Below, piece by piece: positions 8,884 to 15,887 of a stretch of DNA of 64,000 nucleotides (position 1 is the stretch's first letter; every line of letters starts with the position of its first letter). The DNA lies in contig JAVHLI010000007.1 in the NCBI GenBank assembly GCA_031082185.1, positions 1 to 64,000 on the forward strand, read 5' to 3'. The translations under genes and the position numbers were made by a program. The notes beneath the pieces are model-generated. The model had not been told where the DNA came from, searched no databases, and saw only the letters and a program-made list of their open reading frames with translations. The DNA is from a bacterium. Lineage in GTDB: Bacteria; Sysuimicrobiota; Sysuimicrobiia; Sysuimicrobiales; Humicultoraceae.

Positions 8884-9532
8884 GATCTCCGTCCCACAGG
8901 CCATCCAGGCCATCGGCCGACCGGTGTTCACGACCCGGGAGGTCGCGGCAGTTCGCGGGGGTTCGGTCTCGGCCACGAGCCAGGCGCTGAGGCGGATGGA
9001 ACGGCAGGGCCTGCTCGTCAGTCCGGCGCGGGGCATCTGGTGCGTCCCGACCGATCCGCGGTTCACGCCTCTTGCGCTGGTGCCCTACCTGGCCGGCGGC
9101 CACCAGGCGTATGTCTCCTTCTTCTCTGCCCTGCATCTTCACGGGCTCATCGAGCAGATCCCGCAGGTCGTCTATGTCGCCACGACCGGGCACCCCAGGA
9201 TCAGAAGGACACCGGCGGGATCCTACTCCTTCCATCGCATCCATCCGCGCTTCTTCGCCGGCTTCGACTGGTACCGCGGCCGGCAGGAGTTCCTCATTGC
9301 CGGCCCCGAGAAGGCGCTGGTGGATTGCCTGTACCTATCGAGCAGGAGGGGGAGGCGCTTCGCGCACTTTCCGGAGATCGGTTTCGGCGAGAAGTTCAGC
9401 TTTCGCCGCGCCGCTGAGTGGGTGGAGCAGATTCCCTACAGGAACATCCGTGAATATGCCTCGGCACGTCTGGAGGCGCTCAGACGGAGAAGTCGGGAGA
9501 GGTCCCGTGGTCTCCCAAGAAGCGACGATTGA
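8873..9532 (+). CDS. AbiEi-type antitoxin with winged-helix N-terminus
   Basis: 219 residues from ATG 8873, which lies inside the end of the toxin gene (ATGACCGGTAG). The N-terminal winged-helix segment (FTTREVAAVRGG, SQALRRMERQGLL) should bind DNA. The remainder (SFFSALHLHGLIEQIP, GPEKALVDCLYLSS) matches AbiEi/COG5340 antitoxins. A longer upstream reading from 8690 is just the toxin read in another frame. Probable role: transcriptional autorepressor and type IV-style antitoxin of the AbiEii partner. Confidence 0.82.
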   Translation: MTGRISVPQAIQAIGRPVFTTREVAAVRGGSVSATSQALRRMERQGLLVSPARGIWCVPTDPRFTPLALVPYLAGGHQAYVSFFSALHLHGLIEQIPQVVYVATTGHPRIRRTPAGSYSFHRIHPRFFAGFDWYRGRQEFLIAGPEKALVDCLYLSSRRGRRFAHFPEIGFGEKFSFRRAAEWVEQIPYRNIREYASARLEALRRRSRERSRGLPRSDD

Positions 9533-9564
9533 CGGTTCTGCCCAGGCGCGTGCCCCCGAGCCCC

Positions 9565-9605
9565 TTGCATACCCGATGGGAATACCTTACGATATACCTT
9601 AAGGT
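9565..9605 (+). promoter_or_regulatory. Promoter and palindromic operator of the Phd/PIN module
   Basis: TTGCAT (9565-9570), 17 bp, TACGAT (9588-9593). The perfect palindrome ACCTTAAGGT (9596-9605), plus another ACCTT half-site at 9584-9588, overlap the promoter. This fits autorepression by the Phd-family antitoxin encoded just downstream. Confidence 0.5.
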
Positions 9606-9612
9606 GATCCGT

Positions 9613-9885
9613 ATGCGATATGTTCCCGTAGAGGAAGCCCGGAAGAAGCTAGGCGCGCTCCTCCGTCAGGCGCGGGCGGGTGAAACCGTCGTGCTCGGCC
9701 GCCGTGGCGCCGACCAGGCCGTCCTGCTGTCCGCCGAGGAGTACGAGCGGCTCCGCCGGGTCGAGGAAGATGCGGCGCGGGCTCGGCTGGAGGCAGCCCT
9801 GACCGCCATTGCCGCGGATGTCCGGCGGGCTCGGCTGGCTCCGCGCGTTGTCGAAGAGGCCGTCCGCGCAGCCCGTCGGCGGTGA
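9613..9885 (+). CDS. Phd/YefM family antitoxin
   Basis: 90 residues from ATG 9613, preceded by AAGGTGATCC. It shows the Phd fold signature (VPVEEARKKLGALLRQARAG, ETVVLGRRGADQAVLLSAEE) followed by an acidic then basic helical tail for toxin binding. Its stop overlaps the PIN toxin start by 4 bp (GTGA). Upstream DNA carries a palindromic operator candidate. Confidence 0.88.
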   Translation: MRYVPVEEARKKLGALLRQARAGETVVLGRRGADQAVLLSAEEYERLRRVEEDAARARLEAALTAIAADVRRARLAPRVVEEAVRAARRR

Positions 9886-10307
9886 GGATTGTCCTCGACA
9901 CCAACACACTGGTCTCGGCCATCGGCTGGGATGGCCCTCCGCGGCGCGTCCTTCTGGCGACCGTTGCGGGCAGGCACCACCTGATCACCACGCCCGACCT
10001 CCTGAACGAACTGGTCGCAGTGCTCCGCTACCGTAAGCTACAGCCTGTCGCAGCGCATCCCCTGCTGCCGGCGGTGCTGGCCTGGCTCCACCGTCCGGAG
10101 CACATCGTCCTGCCGTCGGCGCGCCTGCGCATCATCGCCGACGATCCCGCCGACAACATGGTGCTGGAAGCCGCGATGGCCGGTGGGGCCGATGTCATCG
10201 TCTCCGGCGACCGGCACCTCCTGGCGCTACGCGAGTTCCAGGGGATCCGTATCCTCACCTCCCGGCAGTTCGTGGGGCGGTACGCTCGCAGCGAGGAAGA
10301 GGGCTAG
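9882..10307 (+). CDS. PIN-domain toxin (COG1569 VapC-like)
   Basis: 141 residues. PIN acidic residues are all present: first Asp in MRIVLDTNTLVS, Glu in LLNELVAVL, Asp in DDPADNMVLEAA, last Asp in VIVSGDRHLL. The C-terminal RILTSRQFVGR is typical of the COG1569 branch. A metal-dependent endoribonuclease is predicted. GTG start coupled to the Phd antitoxin. Looks intact. Its 3' end overlaps by 4 bp with the opposite-strand PIN remnant. Confidence 0.9.
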   Translation: MRIVLDTNTLVSAIGWDGPPRRVLLATVAGRHHLITTPDLLNELVAVLRYRKLQPVAAHPLLPAVLAWLHRPEHIVLPSARLRIIADDPADNMVLEAAMAGGADVIVSGDRHLLALREFQGIRILTSRQFVGRYARSEEEG

Positions 10308-10576
10308 CCCGAGACATCACGCTGCCGTGGACCACCTGCCCGCTCGATCAAGGCGAAGTGCCGGTCTCCCGCATGCCAGATCTCGCAGTCCCGGGCGCGG
10401 GCGAGACCCGCGGCGGCGCACGCCTCCCACGAGGCGTCGAGCAGCTCCATTGCCCGAATCCGTTCGACGGCCGCGGCATGGGCCGGAAGACGCTCATCCA
10501 ACCCGGCCGGCAGTTCCACCACGACAGGCGACGCCGTCACAACAAGGCCCTCGGCCAGCGCGGCAGCGTGCCTCAC
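10304..10576 (-). pseudogene. Probable PIN toxin remnant (internally deleted)
   Basis: A 90-residue frame whose GTG overlaps the stop of the ribbon-helix-helix antitoxin upstream (GTGA), exactly where a VapC-type toxin is expected. The PIN opening strand with its first Asp is absent. What remains (LVVTASPVVVELPAG, MELLDASWEACAAAG, CEIWHAGDRHFALI) resembles the middle and C-terminal parts of a PIN domain with pieces missing. The alternative is an unrelated small protein. Judged a decayed toxin because several neighbours show the same pattern. Confidence 0.5.
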
Positions 10577-10779
10577 CGCCCGGCGCGCATGGCATCGAGC
10601 TGCCGTCGCGTGAGGCGAATGTTCACCCGGCCCGCCATCGCGGCTAGCTCCGCGAGCTTGCGGCGCCGGACGGCTTCTCGAAGCGCCATCTCAATGGTCT
10701 CCCGCTTCGTGCGGGCGCCCGTCAGCCGCCGTGCCTCGGCAAGCAGCGCGTCGTCAATCGTCACCATCATGCGCGGCAT
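10573..10779 (-). CDS. Ribbon-helix-helix antitoxin (VapB type)
   Basis: 68 residues from ATG 10779, chosen for the GGGAGGTG ribosome binding site and the canonical start MPRMMVTIDDALLAEARRL. A GTG at 10872 overlaps the previous gene but adds 31 unlikely residues. MVTIDD is the DNA-binding strand, followed by TKRETIEMALREAVRRRKL helices as in DUF2191-type VapB. Coupled to a decayed toxin frame. Confidence 0.82.
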   Translation of the reverse strand: MPRMMVTIDDALLAEARRLTGARTKRETIEMALREAVRRRKLAELAAMAGRVNIRLTRRQLDAMRAGR

Positions 10780-10868
10780 GTCATACACCTCCCGATACAC
10801 CTGGCTATACACCAGGCCGCGGCGGAACGGAACACGGAAGCCATCTCGCCTAGCCTCATCGGAACCGG

Positions 10869-11291
10869 TCACATACCCTCATTCTTGCCGGAGAGCAGCG
10901 CCACCCCCTCGGATGGGAACCGTTCATCGAAGGTGTAGACAGCCGGCACTCCCAGCGACCGGGCTGCTGCCCAGATCATCGCGTCCCCGAACGAGATCCG
11001 CCCTGACGCGCGGCACATGATCAGTCCGAGCAGAACGTATTCCGCCTCGGCGCCCAGCACCATGATGTTTCGTCGCTGGATCAGGGCTACGAGAGCGTCA
11101 ACAACCGCTTCCCGCGGCATGCCGTAGACGCTGGTGAGGACGTACGCGGACTCGACGATTCCGACGTCGGTAACGCCCAGCACCAGGTTGCTGTCAATGA
11201 GACCGCGCGCGCGCCCCGCCTGTTCTGCGGGCTGACCGGTCAGGTAGCGTACGATGAACGATGCGTCCAGTACCCCGCTGGGACCCGTCAT
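10869..11291 (-). CDS. PIN-domain toxin (VapC-like)
   Basis: 140 residues with PIN residues in VLDASFIVRYL, VGIVESAYVL, SFGDAMIWAAA and VYTFDERFPSE. Length and residue spacing are normal for VapC, so it is predicted to be an active ribonuclease. The start overlaps the AbrB-type antitoxin stop by 4 bp. Intact pair. Confidence 0.88.
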   Translation of the reverse strand: MTGPSGVLDASFIVRYLTGQPAEQAGRARGLIDSNLVLGVTDVGIVESAYVLTSVYGMPREAVVDALVALIQRRNIMVLGAEAEYVLLGLIMCRASGRISFGDAMIWAAARSLGVPAVYTFDERFPSEGVALLSGKNEGM

Positions 11292-11581
11292 GGCGATCGC
11301 CGTGTCTGCCTACGGCGCGACGGGGTCCGCTCCTTGTCCTTCGCGGCCGCCTCCCACGCCGCGCGCTTGACCTCCGACCACGCCCGTGTAGCCGCACCCC
11401 GACTGAGGTGGCTGGAGAGCACCCCGAAAAGCGACTCGCTGTGAGCAGGTGGGACGAAGCGGATCTCCACGCGGTCGCCAACAAGCGTCTGGATCGCAAC
11501 GGCCCCGGGCCGGATCCCCAACCGATTGCGGATCTCCCTCTCAATGACAACCTGACCCTTGGTTCCCACGAGTGTCGGCAT
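11288..11581 (-). CDS. AbrB/SpoVT-type antitoxin
   Basis: 97 residues: the AbrB hairpin (MPTLVGTKGQVVIEREIRNR, LGIRPGAVAIQTLVGDRVEI) followed by a positively charged tail. Preceded by CTCCCGGGAGG-type ribosome binding sequence. The upstream AT-rich DNA (11600-11640) contains TTGATC and TGTTAT 18 bp apart on this strand, a plausible promoter. Partner of the PIN gene that overlaps its stop. Confidence 0.87.
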   Translation of the reverse strand: MPTLVGTKGQVVIEREIRNRLGIRPGAVAIQTLVGDRVEIRFVPPAHSESLFGVLSSHLSRGAATRAWSEVKRAAWEAAAKDKERTPSRRRQTRRSP

Positions 11582-11664
11582 GGTATCCCTCCCGGGAGGA
11601 GTATAACATATCCGCTGAAGTCATACGATCAAACTCTATGACCGCATCCGACACTTCGGCGCAA

Positions 11665-12066
11665 TCAGAGCCAGTCGATCCTCACAAGTTGCGCGGCTGA
11701 CCGGAACTCGGGATCACCTGTGACAAGCACCGCATCTTCCCTGATCGCGGTGGCCACGGCAAAGGCATCGGCATACGCGATGGGAAACCGGGCCTTGATC
11801 CTGGCGGCATCGAGCACATCGTCGAAGGAGTTGGACACGGCCCGGATCGGCAGAGTCTCGATCCGGCGAAGGACCTCGTCCGCCTGTTCCAGAGACCGCC
11901 CCCGCGCCGTGATGCAGTACACTTCACCGATGTTGATCTCGTTCATCAGGAGAGGCTCCTCTGCGGCGGCGCGCAGGAGCCGCCGCACCTTTTCGAACCC
12001 CTGTTCTCTGTTGAGGAAGGCCAGTAGCGCGAAGGAATCGAGCACCCAGCGTTGCGCCGCGGGCAT
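11665..12066 (-). CDS. PIN-domain toxin (VapC-like)
   Basis: 133 residues. PIN landmarks VLDSFALLAFL, MNEINIGEVYCI, AYADAFAVATA and VLVTGDPEFR are all intact. ATG start at 12066 (MPAAQRW). The antitoxin reading frame runs through the first 143 bp of this gene in another frame. Predicted metal-dependent RNase. Confidence 0.88.
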   Translation of the reverse strand: MPAAQRWVLDSFALLAFLNREQGFEKVRRLLRAAAEEPLLMNEINIGEVYCITARGRSLEQADEVLRRIETLPIRAVSNSFDDVLDAARIKARFPIAYADAFAVATAIREDAVLVTGDPEFRSAAQLVRIDWL

Positions 12067-12289
12067 TGTCCCGTCTCCTCTCTTCGATCAGAACCTCGGT
12101 CAGGGGAGGACCGCCCTGGAGCATGCCGCAGGCGGCCTCGATCGGATCGTCGGGAACCGGCTCGATCACCACCCTGCGGCCGCCGGCCGGGGTCACCAGG
12201 ACCATGCTCCCAGGCCGGAGCCCGATCTTCTCGCGCAGATGGGCCGGGATCACCACCTGCCCCTTAGGCGAGGATTTAACGACGGCCAT
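11924..12289 (-). CDS. AbrB-type antitoxin with unusually long overlap into the toxin gene
   Basis: From ATG 12289 (GGAGAACGATC ribosome binding site) the protein begins MAVVKSSPKGQVVIPAHLRE, a classic AbrB/VapB hairpin, and the antitoxin part ends naturally near PLTEVLIEERRRD. No stop follows there. The frame continues 143 bp inside the PIN gene, adding an arginine- and alanine-rich tail of about 47 residues with no antitoxin character. Either the original stop was lost or the tail is tolerated. Confidence 0.8.
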   Translation of the reverse strand: MAVVKSSPKGQVVIPAHLREKIGLRPGSMVLVTPAGGRRVVIEPVPDDPIEAACGMLQGGPPLTEVLIEERRRDNARGATLGARFLRATGLPQQRTGVRKGAAAPARRRRGASPDERDQHR

Positions 12290-12313
12290 GATCGTTCTCC
12301 TGTTCTGGAGATC

Positions 12314-12362
12314 GTTAAACAACCTACCAAGTAGTTTAACGCCCGCTCCCAGAGGTCGTCAA
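12314..12362 (-). promoter_or_regulatory. Promoter/operator of the AbrB-PIN module
   Basis: On the minus strand TTGACG (12357-12362) is followed after about 17-18 bp by TTAAACT. An inverted repeat GTTAAAC...GTTTAAC (12314-12320 and 12334-12340) overlaps the -10 region, an ideal autorepressor site for the AbrB-type antitoxin just downstream. Confidence 0.5.
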
Positions 12363-12366
12363 GCGC

Positions 12367-13899
12367 TCACTTATCCTGCAGCCGCTCCACCAGAATCAGC
12401 CGGACCATATTGACGGCCTCCTGACGCCGGACCTCGAACCCCCTGCTGCCCAGGGCCTCCAGCAGGGCTCCAACCGCAGGCGGCACCGGCGGCACGGTCA
12501 GGATCCACACGCGCTGGTGCCGCGCCAGCCCGTCGGCAACCTGCGCCAGGCCCGCGCCACCCGGCCCTTCGACGTCCCCCTCGCCCCGCGGCGTCAACAC
12601 GATGCGCGGCTGTGGACCGTGGAAGTAGTAGTTGACAGGGATCCGCGAGAACCCCGGCAGAAAGGCGATCGCATCGTCGGGCCGCGCCTGCTCGGCGAGC
12701 GTGCGTGAGACCAGGCGCCAGTCGAAGACGTCCAGGCGGGGCTGACGGTGGAATGCCATCGTGCCTGCGGCGTTTGGAATGAGCACGAGGATCGGCAGCA
12801 GCAGGCCAGCGACGATTCCCCATCGCTTCGGGCCGCCGGCCAATGCCGCAGCCCCACCGGCCACCAGCAGCGCCACCGGAGGCACGATGAAGAGCAGGTA
12901 GCGCGGTGCGTAGACGTTGAGTCCCAGCGAGACCGCGAACGCGAGAACCGGCGGCCCGAGCGCAGCGGCGATCAGTGGGGCGATGGTATCGCGCCGAATG
13001 TTGGAACCGCGAACAGCCGCGACCACCAGTGCAACTGCCGCGATCAACCCGATCACGGCGATCCAGGGCGTCCCCGCGGCCTGGATCGTGGTTAGCTTGG
13101 GACCCCAATGGTCCAGGATCGGCCGGCCTACTGTCATTGCCGCCAGCGTGTCAACCAGGGTGGTTGGCGCAAGCGGAACCCGGTGCGCGGGCCATGCCCG
13201 GCCTCCTGCGAGCTGCTGTATGAAGCACGGCATCCAGGGAAGGAAGAGAAGCACGACCCCCAAGGAGGCATAGACCCAACGCCGCCACTGTTCCGAGTCC
13301 GTGCGCCTCCAGATGAGGTAGCCCATCTGCGAAGCGACAACGAAGAACCCGAAGTAGTGGGAATACAGCATCGCCGCGGTGGCGACCGCGTAGGTGACCC
13401 ACGCCCTGCGGTCCCCAGAGATGCCGCCATCGTCGCGTCTGTCGCCGCCGGATGCCGCCCCCCACAGCGCCCACCACGAGAGCAGGGCGGTCAGCGTCAG
13501 CAGCCCGTACATCCGGGCTTCCTGCCCGGCGGCCACCTGCGAAGGCGCCACTGCCACCAGCAGCGCGGCGAAAAGCGCCGGGCCCGCGCCGACCAGGCGG
13601 CGGCCAAAGGCCCAGGTCACGGCGACGACCGGCACGCTGATCAGCACGGACAGAACACGCACCGCGGCCTCGCCGCTCCCGAAGAACGCCATCCAGAAGT
13701 GCAGCAGCAGGTAGTGCAGCGGCGGGTGCGGGTCGTTCGCAGCCACCAGGGCCAGCATGCGCTCCAGCGGCTGAGAGGCCAGGAAGACGCTGACGGTCTC
13801 GTCGAACCACAGCGACTTCGCGGTCAGCCCCCACAGCCGTAACCCGGCGGATAGGACCACGACCGCGGCCCAACCGATGCCGACAGCCCTCCCGGTCAT
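12367..13899 (-). CDS. GT39/ArnT-like membrane glycosyltransferase
   Basis: 510 residues, about eleven hydrophobic segments. The early loop LWFDETVSVFLAS and the following DPHPPLHYLLLHFW are the periplasmic-loop signature of the PMT/ArnT superfamily, which transfers sugars from polyprenyl-phosphate donors. A soluble C-terminal domain of ~130 residues follows. It lies amid TA genes but may serve the surface-glycan genes at 3.8-8 kb. ATG overlaps the stop of the upstream toxin remnant (ATGA); ribosome binding site GAGGAGAGGGG. Confidence 0.88.
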   Translation of the reverse strand: MTGRAVGIGWAAVVVLSAGLRLWGLTAKSLWFDETVSVFLASQPLERMLALVAANDPHPPLHYLLLHFWMAFFGSGEAAVRVLSVLISVPVVAVTWAFGRRLVGAGPALFAALLVAVAPSQVAAGQEARMYGLLTLTALLSWWALWGAASGGDRRDDGGISGDRRAWVTYAVATAAMLYSHYFGFFVVASQMGYLIWRRTDSEQWRRWVYASLGVVLLFLPWMPCFIQQLAGGRAWPAHRVPLAPTTLVDTLAAMTVGRPILDHWGPKLTTIQAAGTPWIAVIGLIAAVALVVAAVRGSNIRRDTIAPLIAAALGPPVLAFAVSLGLNVYAPRYLLFIVPPVALLVAGGAAALAGGPKRWGIVAGLLLPILVLIPNAAGTMAFHRQPRLDVFDWRLVSRTLAEQARPDDAIAFLPGFSRIPVNYYFHGPQPRIVLTPRGEGDVEGPGGAGLAQVADGLARHQRVWILTVPPVPPAVGALLEALGSRGFEVRRQEAVNMVRLILVERLQDK

Positions 13900-14078
13900 G
13901 GCGCTCCCTGCCCCTCTCCTCTTGTTAGGAAGAGGACCTGGTCCACCAGCGCGTCCTCACCCGGGAACTCCGCAGCAAGGCACTCGAGGGCGAGAGAGAG
14001 ATCGCCCACCGACCGCTGAGAGACGGTTCGCTCGCTAACCAGCACGATCCCCCAGTGAGTGAGGCCCTTCCGCGCCCA
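13896..14078 (-). pseudogene. C-terminal remnant of a DUF5615 (PIN-like) toxin
   Basis: Directly after the DUF433 stop, in the same frame and without a start codon, the DNA reads WARKGLTHWGIVLVSERT, then VSQRSVGDLSLALECL and EDALVDQVLFL, resembling the last ~50 residues of DUF5615 toxins. These normally follow DUF433 antitoxins. The N-terminal catalytic half is gone. Only the C-terminal piece survives, fused behind the antitoxin stop codon. Confidence 0.5.
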
Positions 14079-14483
14079 CTAGCCCGCGGGATGCCGAAGG
14101 GCTATCTCTTCCTCGACCCTCTTCTCGAGCGCGAGGCGGTCATCTATCTCCCGCGGGTAGCAGCTGTAGTAGTGCAGGGCCGCGTCGACCTGACGCCGCG
14201 ACAACTGGGGCAGCGTCTGCACCACTGCCTCGACGTCCCCGGCACAGACCCCCAAGACCCGGACTACCTCCCATACATCAACCCCGGTCCCTGCCACGGT
14301 CGCACGCCGGCCGGTGGGGCCGTCCGTGAAGACGATACCCGGGCACCGCCGCTGGCGAAGGCCTTCTTCGATCAGGATGGAAGCCACCCTGCTCGCAGGA
14401 CGGTCCAGGAGTCTGCCAAGAGCCCTGACCTCCCTGAGGGTTTCATCCGCGAGCCGTATGCTGAAGGGTTGGCCCCTTGGCAT
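14079..14483 (-). CDS. DUF433 family antitoxin
   Basis: 134 residues. A helical N-terminal region (SIRLADETLREVRALGRLL) precedes the DUF433 core (VFTDGPTGRRATVAGTGVDV, QTLPQLSRRQVDAALHYY, YPREIDDRLA). DUF433 proteins are antitoxins for DUF5615 PIN-like toxins. ATG 14483 has GGAGG nine bases upstream. The toxin is reduced to a C-terminal stub downstream, so the antitoxin may persist alone as an orphan. Confidence 0.85.
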   Translation of the reverse strand: MPRGQPFSIRLADETLREVRALGRLLDRPASRVASILIEEGLRQRRCPGIVFTDGPTGRRATVAGTGVDVWEVVRVLGVCAGDVEAVVQTLPQLSRRQVDAALHYYSCYPREIDDRLALEKRVEEEIALRHPAG

Positions 14484-14721
14484 GACAGAAGCCTCCGTAG
14501 CCGGGTGTGGAGCACCCGGCGTTCGCTGTAGTATACCTCACTACATCACACTACGCGGTGACCGCCCTCGCGTCAAGGCGGCGGCGACCTGCGTCATCAC
14601 TGATCGAGATCGAGCGACCACCGCAGCTCGCGACCGATCGCTTCCATGTCCACCTTCGGCATGGAACCCAGCTTCCGGTGCGCCATGTCCCCCTTGATAG
14701 TGCGGACGATCCCCGTAGCTA

Positions 14722-14752
14722 ACGACGGAAGTGGGTATCCACTTCACTCCAG
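14722..14752 (+). repeat. Left target duplication and terminal inverted repeat
   Basis: Target copy ACGACGGA at 14722-14729 followed by the 23-bp terminal repeat 14730-14752. The terminus itself folds as GAAGTGG-GTAT-CCACTTC. Confidence 0.92.
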
Positions 14753-14871
14753 TATCCCCAACATGTAGTATTGGGGCGTGGCCGAGCCCGAGTACCCACG
14801 AACGGCTTGCGCAAGCCATCCAGGTCGCGGAGAACTGCGGTACGTAGGCGTGAAGGCGAACAGGAAGGCGG

Positions 14872-15135
14872 CTACTTCATTAACGAAAAGTCCTTCCTAG
14901 TCGCGCTTAGAAGCTGGAACGTTGCCGAAAGCGGCAAAGGCGAGGGTTTTTGAGAGAAATTCTGCGAGAAGTGGTGGATTGCAAATCCCACCACTTCTTT
15001 GGTCTTGGGGTCGATGTGGACAAATACCCCATGCTCCAATTCGCGGCTCACATAAACTTGAGAGGGGTCCTTCACCATTTCAAGAATGTCGGCCTCCGAA
15101 TCGTAGAAGGCCCTGATGCCTACGTTTCCGGCCAT
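14872..15135 (-). CDS. DUF2283 family protein, probable antitoxin (element cargo)
   Basis: 87 residues, ATG 15135 with GGGGGAGG upstream. AFYDSEADILEMVKD, SRELEHGVFVHIDPKTKEVV and FAIHHFSQNF match the small DUF2283 fold (Y-D-x-E-x-D-x-L motif). The last ~30 residues are not conserved-looking. It overlaps the upstream PBECR-like gene by 16 bp and lies inside the mobile element. DUF2283 proteins often follow small nuclease-like genes and are suspected antitoxins; that role is inferred here. Confidence 0.75.
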   Translation of the reverse strand: MAGNVGIRAFYDSEADILEMVKDPSQVYVSRELEHGVFVHIDPKTKEVVGFAIHHFSQNFSQKPSPLPLSATFQLLSATRKDFSLMK

Positions 15136-15452
15136 ATCACAACCTCCCCCTTGCGAAAGCGATCTACAAGATACGCGGTCATCACCCTGCGCGGACTGCC
15201 GTCTTCGGCACAGACCAGGATGTACTGGCCCTTGTACCTCCGATATCTTTTCCCCACTTGGCGATAGTAGTAGACATCGCTGTCCTCAGCCGTGATGCAC
15301 TCGGGCTTGGAGCAAGCAAGACGAAGTTCTCCGGCTAATTGTTTGAAGAAGTGGCGACGTAGTTGGATGTGTATCCAACGACGTTTTGTGAGCACGACAA
15401 CATGCCCGAGAGGGTCAGTGACTCGCCAAACCTCTTCGTCACCTGGGGCCAC
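15120..15452 (-). CDS. PBECR/DUF4258-like small protein, probable nuclease toxin (element cargo)
   Basis: 110 residues from GTG 15452; an in-frame TAG lies four codons upstream. The pattern DPLGHVVVLTKRRWIHIQLR, then DSDVYYYRQVGKRYRRYKGQ, YILVCAEDG and VMTAYLVDRFRKGE resembles the compact Barnase-EndoU-ColicinE5-RelE (PBECR) or DUF4258 families, with candidate catalytic His in the RWIHI segment. It is the first of two overlapping genes within the insertion element. Toxin function is inferred from fold resemblance and pairing with DUF2283. Confidence 0.65.
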   Translation of the reverse strand: MAPGDEEVWRVTDPLGHVVVLTKRRWIHIQLRRHFFKQLAGELRLACSKPECITAEDSDVYYYRQVGKRYRRYKGQYILVCAEDGSPRRVMTAYLVDRFRKGEVVIWPET

Positions 15453-15658
15453 GGTTAGGGGTTTCTACTTTGGCCCCCTCCTCCTCCTGCCAACGCCATT
15501 AGGAGAACGTTAAGGAGGGTCTTCGTGTTCCCGGCAAACTGGGACACTACCTGCCTCCATGCCCTCGCGGGCCGCCTGCTCCTGCATCCCCGGCAGGGCA
15601 TGGGCATAGGCGCTCATCGGCGGCTCCAAGCCCCCGACACCACAAGATATGGGGTCAA
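15453..15658. other. Non-coding right arm of the element
   Basis: No convincing gene is visible between the PBECR-like start and the right terminal repeat. A minus-strand 67-codon frame (15510-15713) crosses the element boundary and has no recognisable domain. The stretch should contain the promoter of the cargo genes; no clear -35/-10 pair was found. Confidence 0.4.
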
Positions 15659-15689
15659 CTGGAGCGAAGTGGATACCCACTACGACGGA
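15659..15689 (-). repeat. Right terminal inverted repeat and target duplication
   Basis: 23-bp inverted copy of the left end (15659-15681, one mismatch) followed by ACGACGGA (15682-15689), identical to the left target copy. Confidence 0.92.
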
Positions 15690-15887
15690 AAGAGCAGCCC
15701 GGCTTCCTTCCACCCGGCGATCAGGTGATCGCCGGGAAGCCGGCGCTGCACGTTGCTGGTGATGGCGGCCACGATGATGTCGCGCCAGGCCTGGTGATAG
15801 GCGCGCGCGCTGACCACGACGGCGGGGCGCAGTTTCCTCCCCGGCTCATCGGCGAACACGAATCCTACTAGAACGACGTCACCCCGA

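Larger units (their letters stand above)
14730..15681. mobile_element. 952-bp transposase-less element with TIRs and TA-like cargo
   Basis: The ends are inverted copies of a 23-bp sequence (AGTGGGTATCCACTTC[A/G]CTCCAG) with one mismatch. Imperfect similarity extends ~25 bp further inward, including CCCC...GGGG hairpins at both ends. The 8-bp direct repeat ACGACGGA flanks it at 14722-14729 and 15682-15689. The host mazF frame is restored exactly by its removal. Inside are two overlapping minus-strand genes (PBECR/DUF4258-like and DUF2283) and no transposase. An internal hairpin (14968-14997) shares the AGTGG...CCACT arms of the termini. Probably a non-autonomous, MITE-like element moved by a transposase elsewhere. 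Confidence 0.9.

Noticed and set aside
10780-10872. Longer VapB-type antitoxin from GTG 10872
   Set aside because: The 4-bp overlap is tempting, but ATG 10779 has a strong ribosome binding site and gives the canonical RHH N-terminus.
14722-15690. Programmed frameshift or split-gene explanation for the two mazF pieces
   Set aside because: The 8-bp target duplication and inverted termini explain the break exactly as an insertion.
15510-15713. 67-codon frame at the right end of the element as a transposase
   Set aside because: Too short, crosses the element boundary into mazF, and has no DDE, tyrosine or serine recombinase motif.
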